A stretch of 13,274 bases of DNA from Bacteroidia bacterium (GTDB lineage: Bacteria; Bacteroidota; Bacteroidia; AKYH767-A; OLB10), in NCBI GenBank assembly GCA_025450095.1, contig JANWID010000291.1, forward strand, positions 1 to 13,274, in the 5' to 3' direction. The translations under genes and the position numbers were made by a program. Below, in pieces: positions 5,568 through 13,274 of this stretch. Below the pieces are notes generated by a model. The model was not told the DNA's origin and searched no databases. It was given only the letters and a program-made list of their open reading frames with translations. Each line of letters begins with the position of its first letter. The stretch's first letter is position 1.

Positions 5568-8348
5568 ATGAAAATATTTAGGTTCTTGCTGATGGCGGTT
5601 TTGCTTGCTGCCGGTAATATTGCTGTTGCTCAAAATTCCACTATCAAAGGAATCGTAACCGACGATCTTAATAATTTTGTGGAAGGTGCTAAAATTTTTC
5701 TTCAGGGCACTTCATTTGAAACTTTAGTTGCCGCTAACGGTGTTTTTGAGATCGCGAATGTTCCTTATGGTAATTATACATTGGTTGTTTCTTCAGAGAA
5801 TCACAATACCTACAGTAAAGAATTAAAAATTACCACACCGGTTACCGATGTTGGTTTTATCAATACGGTTTCAACAGGTTCGGTTGCCGAGGAAATGCAG
5901 GATAATATCGCTACCGTTTCACTCACCGATTCCGAGCTGAAGGAAGCGCCTTCAATGAGTATTTCCGGAGTGCTTACTGCATCACGCGACGCATTTACTA
6001 ACGCTGTGGCATATACTTTCAGCGCCATGCGTTTCCGGCAACGCGGTTACGATTACGAAAATTTTGTTACCTACATGAATGGTATTCCCATGACGGATCT
6101 GTCCAGTGGGAATTCCATGTTTTTCCTCTGGAGTGGATTGAATGATGTGTTCCGGAACCGCGAAAGTGTGGCGGGCCTGGGAGCAGGAACTTTTGCCTAT
6201 GGAAGCGTGGGAGGATCGAGCTATATCGATTCCCGTGCATCACGGCAACGAAAACAACTTTCGGTTTCATATGCAACATCGAACCGCGTTTATGAGAACC
6301 GGGTGATGGCAACATACGGTTCCGGACTCATGAAAGGCGGATGGGCTGTTTGCGGATCGCTTTCACGACGTTGGGCAGATGAAGGATATATTCCCGGAAC
6401 TTATTATGATGGAACATCCTGGTTTTTGGCAGTCGATAAGATCCTTAACAGTTCGCATTCATTAAGCCTGGTTGCATTCGGTAGTCCAACAGAACGCGGA
6501 AAATCGGCTCCTGCTATGCAGGAATTGTATGATATCGCCGATGATAATTATTACAATCCTACCTGGGGATGGCAGGATGGCAGGAAGCGCAACGCATCCG
6601 TTGGTATCACCAAAATTCCGGTTTTCATCGCATCCCATGATTGGAAAATTAATGACAAATCAAATCTTCGTACTTCAATAGGCGGATCCTGGGGTGAAAG
6701 CATTAACACTGCAATCGACTGGTACAATGCGCCGGACCCGCGACCGGATTATTACCGGCGTCTTCCGAGTTACTTCAAAGATTTTCCGGAAATAGCTGCA
6801 CAGATTGATTACATGCTTCGCAATAATGAAGATCAACGGCAGCTTGACTGGGAACAGATGTATGAGTTTAATGATAACAGCTACGAAACTATTGAAGATG
6901 CAGATGGCATCAATGGCAATTCTGTTTCCGGGAAGCGGTCGGCATATATCATTGAAGAGCGTGTAAACGACGGCCGGAAATTTCACTTCAATACAGTTTA
7001 TAATTCCGATATCACCGATAATATTCTTTTCACAGGCGGACTCACATTCATGAAACAGGTTACCGATCATTTTAAGAGAGTGGGTGATTTGTTGGGAGGT
7101 GATTTTTATATGGATGTCAACCAGTATGCGGAGCAGGATTTTGCAGGGAATAACGATGCCATCCAGAACGATCTGAATCATCCAAACCGGATCGTTTATG
7201 AAGGTGATAAGTACGGTTATAATTACACTTCTGATATTGCAAAATTTTCAGGATGGGGACAGGCGCAGGTAAAGATGGAGCGACTTGAGTTCTTCGGTGC
7301 ACTGGAGTTATCACAAACCAACTTTAAGAGAACCGGTAATGTGCGTAACGGGTTGTTCCCCGACAATTCGTACGGAGATTCCAAAACCGAATCGTTCTTT
7401 AATTATTCTGTTAAAGGAGGCGCGACCTTTAAGCTGAACGGAAGGAATTACATATTTGCAAATCTTTCAGCATGTACCCGGGCGCCGTTATTTGAGAACT
7501 CTTATGTTTCAGTGAGGACCCGCGACCAGGTAGCACCCGGACTTGAAAATGAAAAGGTGTATGGCGTCGAAGGTGGATACCTGCTTCGTGCTCCAAAGCT
7601 GAAAGCCCGTGCGGTGTTTTATTATACACAATTCAACGACCAGGTTTATAATGTCAGCTTTTATCATAGCGACTACAATGATTTCGTAAATTATACACTC
7701 ACTAACATCGACAAGCAGCATGCGGGTGCCGAGCTGGGTGTTGATTATTCCCTGGGGCAAGGATTTTCGGTGCTGGGTGTTGCAGCCATCGGACAATACA
7801 TTTATACAGACCGTATGCTGGCTACAGTGTCGGTTGATAATACTGCACAATTGCTAGCAGAAAACGAAACTGTTTACTCAAAGAATTTTTATGTCGGCCA
7901 GACTCCGCAAAGCGCTTATACCGCCGGCTTGAATTATCGTGCGAAAAGATTCTGGTTTATAAACCTTAATTTCAATTATTACGATAACACGTATATTGAT
8001 TTCAATCCTGCCCGCCGGACCAGGGCAGCTGTTGACCTGGTGCCGGAAAGTTCTGATCAGTACAAACAGATTACCGATCAGGAAAAAGTTGACGGTGCAT
8101 TTACCATTGATTTGTTTGGAGGTAAATCGTGGAAGCTGAACAACTTTTTCCCGAACATGAAGCGCAATACGTTCCTGGTGCTGAATCTCGGTGTTTCCAA
8201 TTTATTAAACAACAAAGATCATATTACCGGAGGATACGAACAGCTACGATTTGATTTTCAGGATAAAGATCCTGATGCCTTCGCTCCCAAATATTTTTAT
8301 TCGTTTGGAGCTACCTATTTCCTCAACCTGACTTTAAGAATGAACTAA
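5568..8348 (+). CDS. TonB-dependent outer-membrane receptor (SusC-like, carboxypeptidase-regulatory N-terminus)
   Basis: The protein has 926 residues. Residues 1-22 are a signal peptide ending VAQ. Residues 23-95 form a carboxypeptidase-D regulatory-like beta-sandwich (STIKGIVTDD, NGVFEIANVPYGNYTLVV), common in Bacteroidota transporters. A plug-like region follows, with MRFRQRGYDYENFVTYMNGI and VAGLGAGTFAYGSVGGSSYI resembling the conserved plug segments in which a ligand-facing loop precedes the barrel. The remainder is rich in alternating aromatic strands and ends in an aromatic beta strand (YFLNLTLRMN), as expected for a 22-strand barrel. It would import a large or scarce substrate through the outer membrane with TonB/ExbBD energy. 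The next gene encodes a DUF5689 lipoprotein, not SusD. Substrate is unknown; neighbours suggest phosphodiester-containing material. The ATG at 5568 fits the signal peptide and promoter. Confidence 0.9.
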   Translation: MKIFRFLLMAVLLAAGNIAVAQNSTIKGIVTDDLNNFVEGAKIFLQGTSFETLVAANGVFEIANVPYGNYTLVVSSENHNTYSKELKITTPVTDVGFINTVSTGSVAEEMQDNIATVSLTDSELKEAPSMSISGVLTASRDAFTNAVAYTFSAMRFRQRGYDYENFVTYMNGIPMTDLSSGNSMFFLWSGLNDVFRNRESVAGLGAGTFAYGSVGGSSYIDSRASRQRKQLSVSYATSNRVYENRVMATYGSGLMKGGWAVCGSLSRRWADEGYIPGTYYDGTSWFLAVDKILNSSHSLSLVAFGSPTERGKSAPAMQELYDIADDNYYNPTWGWQDGRKRNASVGITKIPVFIASHDWKINDKSNLRTSIGGSWGESINTAIDWYNAPDPRPDYYRRLPSYFKDFPEIAAQIDYMLRNNEDQRQLDWEQMYEFNDNSYETIEDADGINGNSVSGKRSAYIIEERVNDGRKFHFNTVYNSDITDNILFTGGLTFMKQVTDHFKRVGDLLGGDFYMDVNQYAEQDFAGNNDAIQNDLNHPNRIVYEGDKYGYNYTSDIAKFSGWGQAQVKMERLEFFGALELSQTNFKRTGNVRNGLFPDNSYGDSKTESFFNYSVKGGATFKLNGRNYIFANLSACTRAPLFENSYVSVRTRDQVAPGLENEKVYGVEGGYLLRAPKLKARAVFYYTQFNDQVYNVSFYHSDYNDFVNYTLTNIDKQHAGAELGVDYSLGQGFSVLGVAAIGQYIYTDRMLATVSVDNTAQLLAENETVYSKNFYVGQTPQSAYTAGLNYRAKRFWFINLNFNYYDNTYIDFNPARRTRAAVDLVPESSDQYKQITDQEKVDGAFTIDLFGGKSWKLNNFFPNMKRNTFLVLNLGVSNLLNNKDHITGGYEQLRFDFQDKDPDAFAPKYFYSFGATYFLNLTLRMN

Positions 8349-8368
8349 AAATTTAATTTTATCATATC

Positions 8369-9832
8369 ATGAGAATTGCAATCAGAAAGTATTTACCATT
8401 GTTGTTACTGGCAACAATGACATGGAATGTTTCGTGTAAGAAGGAGGATTTCGACAGCCCGCCTTCCGGGGGACAGGATCCGAATATCGTGGTGAATACA
8501 ACCATCAGCGCACTGAAGGATTATTACCGTGATACTTTATTTGATTCCAACGGTGATCCGAACGACGTGGTTGTCCAGATTACTCATGACTGGAATATAG
8601 CCGGAACAGTTATAGCCGATGATAAATCAGGCAACTTCTATAAGTCTGTTGTAATTGATGACGGTACCGCCGGAATTTCCATCCGCATCGATCGTTCCGA
8701 CTTCTTCAGGGAATATCCCATCGGCAGGAGAATTTTCATTAAACTGAAAAACCTGGTTATCGGTGAGTATGGCAGCATGATCCAGTTGGGAGGATACATT
8801 GATCTTACAGATCCCACTCAACCGGAAGCAGCACCGATTCCGTTTACATTAATCGACACGTATATATTCCCCGGAGTCAGCAGCCTTCCGGTTATTCCAA
8901 TGACTGTAACGATCAATCAACTCGAAGCTGACCTGAGTCTTTACGAGAATCGCCTGGTGAAGATTGAAGGTGTAGAGTTTCAAGCATCTGATACTTCGGA
9001 TACCTATGCAATTGTAGCCACTCAGTCATATGGTGAGTTGTATGTTACAGATTGCAATACTAATGAGATTATGTTGCGGAGCAGCAGTTATGCCACTTTC
9101 GCAAATGATCCCGTTCCCAACCTGAATGGCAACATTACAGCTGTATTTACCCGTTATACCGATACGCCACAATTAGTGATCCGTGATACCTATGATGTAG
9201 AGATGGAAAGCACACGTTGTAACGGTGGCGGCACTGGCGTACTCACACAAATTTCCATTGCTGATTGCAGGGCTTTGTATACGGGCTCTACAACAAATGC
9301 ACCTCCTGATTTAAAGATCAGGGGAATTGTAACTTCCGATTACGTGAATGCCAACCTGGATCCTAAAAATATGGTGATACAGGATGCAACAGCCGGAATC
9401 GTGGTTCGCTTTGATGCTAATTATTCTTTCCCTGTTGGAACCGACATTGAAGTAAATATCAGCGGACAGGAACTCAGTGAGTTCAACGGATTGCTGGAGG
9501 TTAATAATGTTTCAATATCAAATGCTACTGTTGTAGGAACGGGAACGGTTACACCTGCAGTAGTTACCATCGCGGATATCAATGCAAATTTCGAAGCCTG
9601 GGAATCGACACTGGTTAAGGTGACCGGTGCCACTATTTCAGGAGGTGGCTCTACATACAATGGTAATCACACGGTAACAGATGCAACGGGTAGTATGACA
9701 TTTTACGTCCGTTCGGCTGCTGTGTTTTCAGGCCAGACTTATCCTGTAGCACCGTCTACTATTACGGGTCTTCTGATCCCATTCAGTACAACCAAGCAGC
9801 TTATCATCCGGTCTCCAGCCGATGTGCAATAA
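8369..9832 (+). CDS. DUF5689-type OB-fold surface lipoprotein
   Basis: The protein has 487 residues. It begins with a lipoprotein signal ending WNVSC (Cys23); the following KKED resembles the K-(D/E)2 export signal that sends Bacteroidota lipoproteins to the cell surface. Two similar modules follow. The first, about residues 45-275, has VIDDGTAGISIRI and LYENRLVKIEGVEF; the second, about 290-487, has IRGIVTSDY, VIQDATAGIVVRF, WESTLVKVTGA and a closing LIIRSPADV. The 'GxVtsd ... iqDgTaGI' pattern is that of DUF5689 and YhcR-type OB folds; the YhcR family contains nucleases, and OB folds commonly bind nucleic acid. It starts 20 nt after the receptor stop and is surely in the same operon. It occupies the usual SusD position, so capturing ligand for the receptor is a fair inference. 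No catalytic motif was seen. Confidence 0.82.
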   Translation: MRIAIRKYLPLLLLATMTWNVSCKKEDFDSPPSGGQDPNIVVNTTISALKDYYRDTLFDSNGDPNDVVVQITHDWNIAGTVIADDKSGNFYKSVVIDDGTAGISIRIDRSDFFREYPIGRRIFIKLKNLVIGEYGSMIQLGGYIDLTDPTQPEAAPIPFTLIDTYIFPGVSSLPVIPMTVTINQLEADLSLYENRLVKIEGVEFQASDTSDTYAIVATQSYGELYVTDCNTNEIMLRSSSYATFANDPVPNLNGNITAVFTRYTDTPQLVIRDTYDVEMESTRCNGGGTGVLTQISIADCRALYTGSTTNAPPDLKIRGIVTSDYVNANLDPKNMVIQDATAGIVVRFDANYSFPVGTDIEVNISGQELSEFNGLLEVNNVSISNATVVGTGTVTPAVVTIADINANFEAWESTLVKVTGATISGGGSTYNGNHTVTDATGSMTFYVRSAAVFSGQTYPVAPSTITGLLIPFSTTKQLIIRSPADVQ

Positions 9833-9849
9833 AAAATAATTGTAATTGC

Positions 9850-9863
9850 CCGGAACTTTCCGG
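9850..9863 (+). promoter_or_regulatory. CCGGAA / TTCCGG inverted repeat before the PLD-like gene
   Basis: CCGGAA (9850-9855) and TTCCGG (9858-9863) form an inverted repeat in the 55-nt gap between the lipoprotein and PLD genes. The 12-mer TTCCGGTTTACC at 9858-9869 is identical to one in the receptor-gene leader (5529-5540). No -7 box is visible here, so if functional it may act on the RNA rather than on promoter binding. Confidence 0.35.
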
Positions 9864-9887
9864 TTTACCAGTGAAAGCAAAATCGTA

Positions 9888-12116
9888 ATGTTGCGTACTT
9901 TTTTTCTCATATTCTTTCTTTCCGGGCCATTGTTGACAACGGCGCAACTGATTACTATTGCAGATGCCCGCGCGCAGCCAATAGGCAGCACCGTTACTGT
10001 AAACGGAATTATTACTTCGGGTGATGAATTCGGGACCGTACGTTACCTGCAGGATGGAACCGGCGGTATTGCTTTGTTCAGCACTTCACTTTCCTCAACA
10101 CTCCGGGGCGATAATATTACGGTAACGGGTGTTACCATGGATTACCAGAGTCTCCTGGAAATTTCCCCGGTGAATAGCTGGTTGTTAACTTCATCTTCGA
10201 ATCCATTGCCAATCCCCGCTCTGATAACTCCAAACCAGCTCAGTGAAACTTTTGAAGCGCAGCTGGTACAGATCAATAATGTTTCATTCGCGAATGGTGG
10301 CGCACAGTTCCAGGGAAATGCAAGCTATGGTTTCACTTCGAATGGTGAAAGCGGTGTCGTGTATATACGCTCCGGCAATCCACTGGTAGGACAAACTATA
10401 CCTGCCTCCAGCATCACGGTTTATGGCATTTGTTCACAGTACGGAAATCAATACCAACTGCTTCCACGCGATGGGAACGACCTGGTTAACTCTTCCGCTA
10501 TTTCCATAATAACACCACCTTATCCACAGAATATTACCCAATCTTCTGTTGATGTAGCCTGGAACACCGATGTGAACGGAAACTCATTCTTACGGTATGG
10601 ACATACGACAAATCTCGAGCTTGGAACTATCACCGGTCCCACGAATACTACCAGCCCGGTAATCGGGCTTCCCGTTTCCGCTCCTGCAGAGTTGTTTTAC
10701 ACACAGGCATTTTCGGTTGCGGGGAACGATACCGCTTTCGCTACCATAAAATCATTTATCTCAGCTTCTAATTCAACAGGTGCAATAAAAGTTTACTTCA
10801 ACCGCCCGGTAGATCAGTATGTCGCAAATCCAACACAAAATACTGCAACATACCTTTCTTTCACTTTCGCCGATACATTAAAAGCTTATATCGACCGATC
10901 GATGGTTACACTCGATATAGCAATCTATTCATTCGACAGTTTCGGAACAAGTTCGATTATCCAGGCTGTTAATGATGCTTACAACCGAGGTGTACAGATT
11001 CGGATCATTGTGGAAGGAGGGAATGCGAATGCCGGTTTGCAGCTTTTAAATGCTGCTATTCCTGTTCTGCAATCACCGCAAACGCCTCCCACTTATTTTG
11101 GAATCATGCATAATAAGTTTTTCATCATGGACGGTAATGACCCGGATGCAACGAAGCCCGTGGTAATGACAGGTTCCACTAACTGGAGCGATAGCCAGCT
11201 CAATGATGATCGTAATAACCTGGTGTTCGTCCAGGATCAAAGCCTTGCAAAGGTGTATACTGTGGAATTTGAAGAGATGTGGGGTGGCACCGGTGCCATG
11301 CCGAATCCTGCAAATTCATTGTTTGGCCCGGATAAGAAAGATAACACGCCACATGAGCTGAGAATTGCCGGGAAAAAAGTGGAATGTTTTTTCAGTCCTT
11401 CCGATGATACCAATAACCAGATTCTGAAATCCATTGAATCAGCCGATAATGAATTGTGTTTTGCTACCATGGTATTTACCCGGTTTGATCTTGCTTATGG
11501 AATAGAGGAACGCGTGGATCTGTTTAATGTAAATGCATACGGGATCCTGAATGATTCTTCAGGTGGCAGTGGTACTTCATTTCTGATCATGCAGGGTGCT
11601 ATGGGTAACAACCTGTTGCTATTTGACCATGGCTCCAATCCCGGGATCCTGCATCATAAATATCTTATTGCAGATCAGAACAACGGATCTTCCGACCCGC
11701 TGGTTTTAACCGGCTCTCATAACTGGAGTACCGCAGCGAATATCAGGAATGATGAAAACATTATTATCATTCATGATGCAGAAATCGCGAACCAGTATTA
11801 CCAGGAATTCCACAACCTGTTTAACGGAAACGGGGGAAGTGTTTCAATTTCTGAAACCGGGACATCTCAATCATTCAGTTGCTTTCCGAATCCGTCATCG
11901 GGAGAAACTTTTATAAATGTCTCCAGTGACCAGAGTGCTGCTTATAGCCTCATTGTTATGGATGTGTCAGGCAAAAAAATACATGAGCAGAAAATTGCTG
12001 TAAATACAGGACAACATCATTACCCCGTTGATTTTTCTTACCTACCTGCCGGGATGTATCTGTTAAAACTGGATTCTAGTAACGGAACAGCCTATTCGAA
12101 GCTGGTAATACGTTAA
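9888..12116 (+). CDS. T9SS-secreted OB-fold / Fn3 / phospholipase-D-like (two HKD) protein
   Basis: The protein has 742 residues from the ATG at 9888 (MLRTFFLIFFLSGPLLTTAQ is a signal peptide); a TTG start 42 nt upstream would spoil the signal. Residues 20-205 form an OB-like module (VTVNGIITSG, YLQDGTGGIALF) similar to those of the preceding lipoprotein. Residues 206-300 look like an Fn3 or purple-acid-phosphatase-N-like domain (SVDVAWNTD, FLRYG). Residues 305-655 are a duplicated PLD domain with both motifs intact: HNKFFIMD (His408, Lys410, Asp415) with TGSTNWS, and HHKYLIAD (His589, Lys591, Asp596) with TGSHNWS. From residue 665 comes a type A T9SS sorting domain (FPNPSSGE, LPAGMYLLKL, SKLVIR). 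PLD enzymes hydrolyse phosphodiesters in phospholipids or nucleic acids through a phosphohistidine; the OB module favours nucleic acid. It is expected outside the cell or on its surface. Confidence 0.88.
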   Translation: MLRTFFLIFFLSGPLLTTAQLITIADARAQPIGSTVTVNGIITSGDEFGTVRYLQDGTGGIALFSTSLSSTLRGDNITVTGVTMDYQSLLEISPVNSWLLTSSSNPLPIPALITPNQLSETFEAQLVQINNVSFANGGAQFQGNASYGFTSNGESGVVYIRSGNPLVGQTIPASSITVYGICSQYGNQYQLLPRDGNDLVNSSAISIITPPYPQNITQSSVDVAWNTDVNGNSFLRYGHTTNLELGTITGPTNTTSPVIGLPVSAPAELFYTQAFSVAGNDTAFATIKSFISASNSTGAIKVYFNRPVDQYVANPTQNTATYLSFTFADTLKAYIDRSMVTLDIAIYSFDSFGTSSIIQAVNDAYNRGVQIRIIVEGGNANAGLQLLNAAIPVLQSPQTPPTYFGIMHNKFFIMDGNDPDATKPVVMTGSTNWSDSQLNDDRNNLVFVQDQSLAKVYTVEFEEMWGGTGAMPNPANSLFGPDKKDNTPHELRIAGKKVECFFSPSDDTNNQILKSIESADNELCFATMVFTRFDLAYGIEERVDLFNVNAYGILNDSSGGSGTSFLIMQGAMGNNLLLFDHGSNPGILHHKYLIADQNNGSSDPLVLTGSHNWSTAANIRNDENIIIIHDAEIANQYYQEFHNLFNGNGGSVSISETGTSQSFSCFPNPSSGETFINVSSDQSAAYSLIVMDVSGKKIHEQKIAVNTGQHHYPVDFSYLPAGMYLLKLDSSNGTAYSKLVIR

Positions 12117-12168
12117 TGAAGTTTTAACCGGCTATCCGAATTAACTTTATTGGTCGACGCGGAAAAAA

Positions 12169-12301
12169 TAACACGGAGACACAGAGGCACGGAGTTACAC
12201 GGAGAAATTAATTAAAGTAAAAAATTCTAAATTAACCTGGATAGCTCTATTCATCGACTTCTAACCTCTGTGCTCCTCCGTGCCTCTGTGTCTCCGTGTT
12301 A
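12169..12301. repeat. 26-bp perfect inverted repeat of CACGGAG/CACAGAG units
   Basis: Bases 12169-12194 and 12276-12301 are exact reverse complements (26 bp) separated by 81 nt. The left arm is an internal quasi-tandem: CACGGAG at 12172, CACAGAG at 12180, CACGGAG at 12188 and 12198, with a period near 8 bp. The right arm mirrors it with CTCTGTG at 12266 and 12284 and CTCCGTG at 12276 and 12292. It fills the gap between two convergent genes. It may be a dispersed palindromic repeat, a miniature element or a transcription barrier. There is no T-run typical of a terminator and no transposase. The rest of 12117-12333 holds only a CCCGA/CCCAA-rich stretch (about 12307-12331). Confidence 0.85.
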
Positions 12302-12333
12302 ATTAGACCCGACCCGACGAACCCAACCCGGCA

Positions 12334-13107
12334 TTAAGCGTTTTTGGAAAAGAAATCTGTAACCACCTCCAACAGCCATGACGGATTATCGGCATGCACC
12401 CAATGACCTGCTCCGGGAGCTATTAATGTTTCGACGTTACTGAAATTACTTTTTATATCTTTTTCATCATCCACTGTAATATAATCTGATTTCTCTCCCC
12501 TGATAAACAACGCCGGAACCGCGATGGGAGAATCAGGATAGGTTGCTTTCCCTATATTTTCAATTTGCCGGTTAATAGCATCCACATTAAAACGCCATCC
12601 AAAGTGTTCAGCATCTTTCCTGTAAAGACCTTTCATTAAAAACTGCACCATGACCTGATCGTGCAGGTTCTGATTTAATATTTCTTCAGCATCTTTTCGT
12701 GATTGCAGCGACGACAATGGAACTTTCTTTAAGGCATCAAGCACCGGTCTGTGATGTACCGGATATGCACGGGGAGCCATATCGATTACAACCAATCCTT
12801 TTAGCAATTGCGTATACTTGTATGAAAATACCATGGCAGTTTTTCCACCCAGCGAATGACCCAACAGGAATGCACTTTCCAGCGTTTCATCTGAAAAAAG
12901 TTGTGCAACATCATCCGCCAATTCGGGAAGGTCAAATTTTTCATTGTGTGGCGAATGACCGTGATTCCTCAGATCCGTCATGTAAACTGTAAAATTGTTC
13001 TCCGCAAGCTGCTTTCCGAACGTCTGCCAGTTATCCGATGAGCCCAGCAACCCATGAAGGATCACAACCGGTGGACCTTCCCCTGTTTTTCTGAAATGTA
13101 GTTTCAC
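12334..13107 (-). CDS. alpha/beta-fold hydrolase (YbfF-like esterase type)
   Basis: The protein has 257 residues starting with GTG at 13107. No other start exists in frame upstream before a stop, and MKLHFRKTGEGPPVVILHGL is a normal family N-terminus. The oxyanion-hole region is LHGLLGSSDNW (His18-Gly19). The catalytic triad is Ser85 in GHSLGG, Asp208 in RGEKSDYI and His235 in PGAGHWVH. DLRNHGHSPH is typical of the YbfF-like group of small cytoplasmic esterases. These hydrolyse acyl-CoA or short esters in vitro; the physiological substrate is generally unknown. No signal peptide is present. It converges on the PLD gene, is separated from it by the inverted repeat, and is divergent from the GNAT gene. 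The start lies only 4 nt past a -7 box. Confidence 0.88.
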   Translation of the reverse strand: MKLHFRKTGEGPPVVILHGLLGSSDNWQTFGKQLAENNFTVYMTDLRNHGHSPHNEKFDLPELADDVAQLFSDETLESAFLLGHSLGGKTAMVFSYKYTQLLKGLVVIDMAPRAYPVHHRPVLDALKKVPLSSLQSRKDAEEILNQNLHDQVMVQFLMKGLYRKDAEHFGWRFNVDAINRQIENIGKATYPDSPIAVPALFIRGEKSDYITVDDEKDIKSNFSNVETLIAPGAGHWVHADNPSWLLEVVTDFFSKNA

Positions 13108-13111
13108 GTCA

Positions 13112-13119
13112 CAAAGATA
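13112..13119 (-). promoter_or_regulatory. -7 promoter box (TATCTTTG) almost touching the hydrolase start codon
   Basis: On minus, 13119-13112 reads TATCTTTG, an exact TAnnTTTG match. Only four bases (TGAC) separate it from the GTG at 13107, so transcription would be expected to begin at or about the start codon. A TTTG lies at 13137-13134 on minus, but the 14-bp spacing is shorter than normal for a -33 element. Confidence 0.5.
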
Positions 13120-13179
13120 TAGCTCAGCCTGATCAAATTATGTTTTCGCTCAAGGAAGCACGAGTAAACAATAAATGGG

Positions 13180-13187
13180 TATTTTTG
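13180..13187 (+). promoter_or_regulatory. -7 promoter box (TATTTTTG) for the GNAT gene
   Basis: TATTTTTG matches TAnnTTTG and ends 17 nt before the ATG at 13205, predicting a short leader of about 12-14 nt. No convincing -33 element was seen. Confidence 0.45.
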
Positions 13188-13204
13188 CACGTCATTTTTT
13201 GAGC

Positions 13205-13274
13205 ATGAAAACCATTGTCCGCAGGGGAGAAGAAAAGGATATTCCGGCTGTATTGGAGCTGATCCGGGAGCTGG
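13205..13274 (+). CDS. GNAT-family N-acetyltransferase, N-terminal fragment
   Basis: Only the first 23 residues are in the window (MKTIVRRGEEKDIPAVLELI, then REL). The pattern of a short first strand with 'IRxG...D...VLELI.EL' is the usual beginning of GNAT acetyltransferases, with strand 1 followed by helix 1. The acetyl-CoA-binding part lies beyond the window edge, so the acyl acceptor cannot be guessed. It is divergent from the hydrolase gene with a 97-nt gap that holds a promoter box for each direction. Confidence 0.72.
   Translation, partial: MKTIVRRGEEKDIPAVLELIREL

Noticed and set aside
6675..7181. Open frame of 168 codons on the minus strand inside the receptor gene
   Set aside because: It is antisense to a well-supported receptor sequence and shows no recognisable domain or start context, so it is treated as a shadow.
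8369..9832. SusD-like identity for the lipoprotein next to the receptor
   Set aside because: No SusD-type helical repeat pattern is present; the sequence is beta-rich with DUF5689/OB-type motifs.
12169..12301. CRISPR-like array
   Set aside because: The units are 7-8 bp, in inverted orientation and without spacers of uniform length, and no cas gene is present.

Overview
The window looks like chromosomal DNA of a Bacteroidota (Bacteroidetes) bacterium, probably an environmental lineage. The evidence is a SusC-like TonB-dependent receptor with a carboxypeptidase-regulatory N-terminus, a lipoprotein with a K-(D/E)2-type export signal, a protein with a C-terminal type IX secretion (T9SS) sorting domain, several TAnnTTTG promoter boxes, weak Shine-Dalgarno sites, and a typical Bacteroidota deoxyhypusine-synthase-like gene. 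No rRNA, tRNA, CRISPR array or transposase gene was seen.

Layout. (1) 1-198: the 3' end of a mannose-1-phosphate guanylyltransferase gene, converging through a shared hairpin terminator on (2) a minus-strand operon at 208-2191, read right to left: TM2-domain protein, DUF2752-like protein, DUF4870/Tic20-like membrane protein and M48 zinc protease. The last three are joined by ATGA stop/start overlaps. (3) 2408-3382: a deoxyhypusine-synthase-like enzyme, followed by short tandem repeats. (4) 3502-4269: a polyprenol-phosphate-mannose synthase-like glycosyltransferase with one in-frame amber stop just before its DxD motif. (5) 4288-12116: the most interesting block. A secreted endonuclease/exonuclease/phosphatase-family protein (minus) diverges from a plus-strand run of TonB-dependent receptor, DUF5689-type OB-fold lipoprotein, and a T9SS-secreted protein with an OB-like module, an Fn3-like domain and two complete HKD phospholipase-D motifs. 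(6) 12117-12333: a long inverted repeat of CACGGAG/CACAGAG units between convergent genes. (7) 12334-13107: an alpha/beta hydrolase (minus), divergent from the start of a GNAT acetyltransferase gene at 13205.

How the genes may work together. Block 5 reads as a scavenging locus in which two secreted phosphodiesterases (DNase-I-fold and PLD-fold) and surface OB-fold proteins serve one outer-membrane TonB-dependent receptor. Nucleic acid or another phosphodiester polymer is the natural guess for the substrate; this is inference. No SusD-like protein is present, and the DUF5689 lipoprotein sits where SusD normally would. The leaders of the nuclease, receptor and PLD genes all carry a TTCCGGTT-type inverted repeat, which suggests common control. 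The guanylyltransferase and the interrupted mannosyltransferase belong to the same biochemical route (GDP-mannose to polyprenol-phosphate-mannose), though they are separated by unrelated genes.
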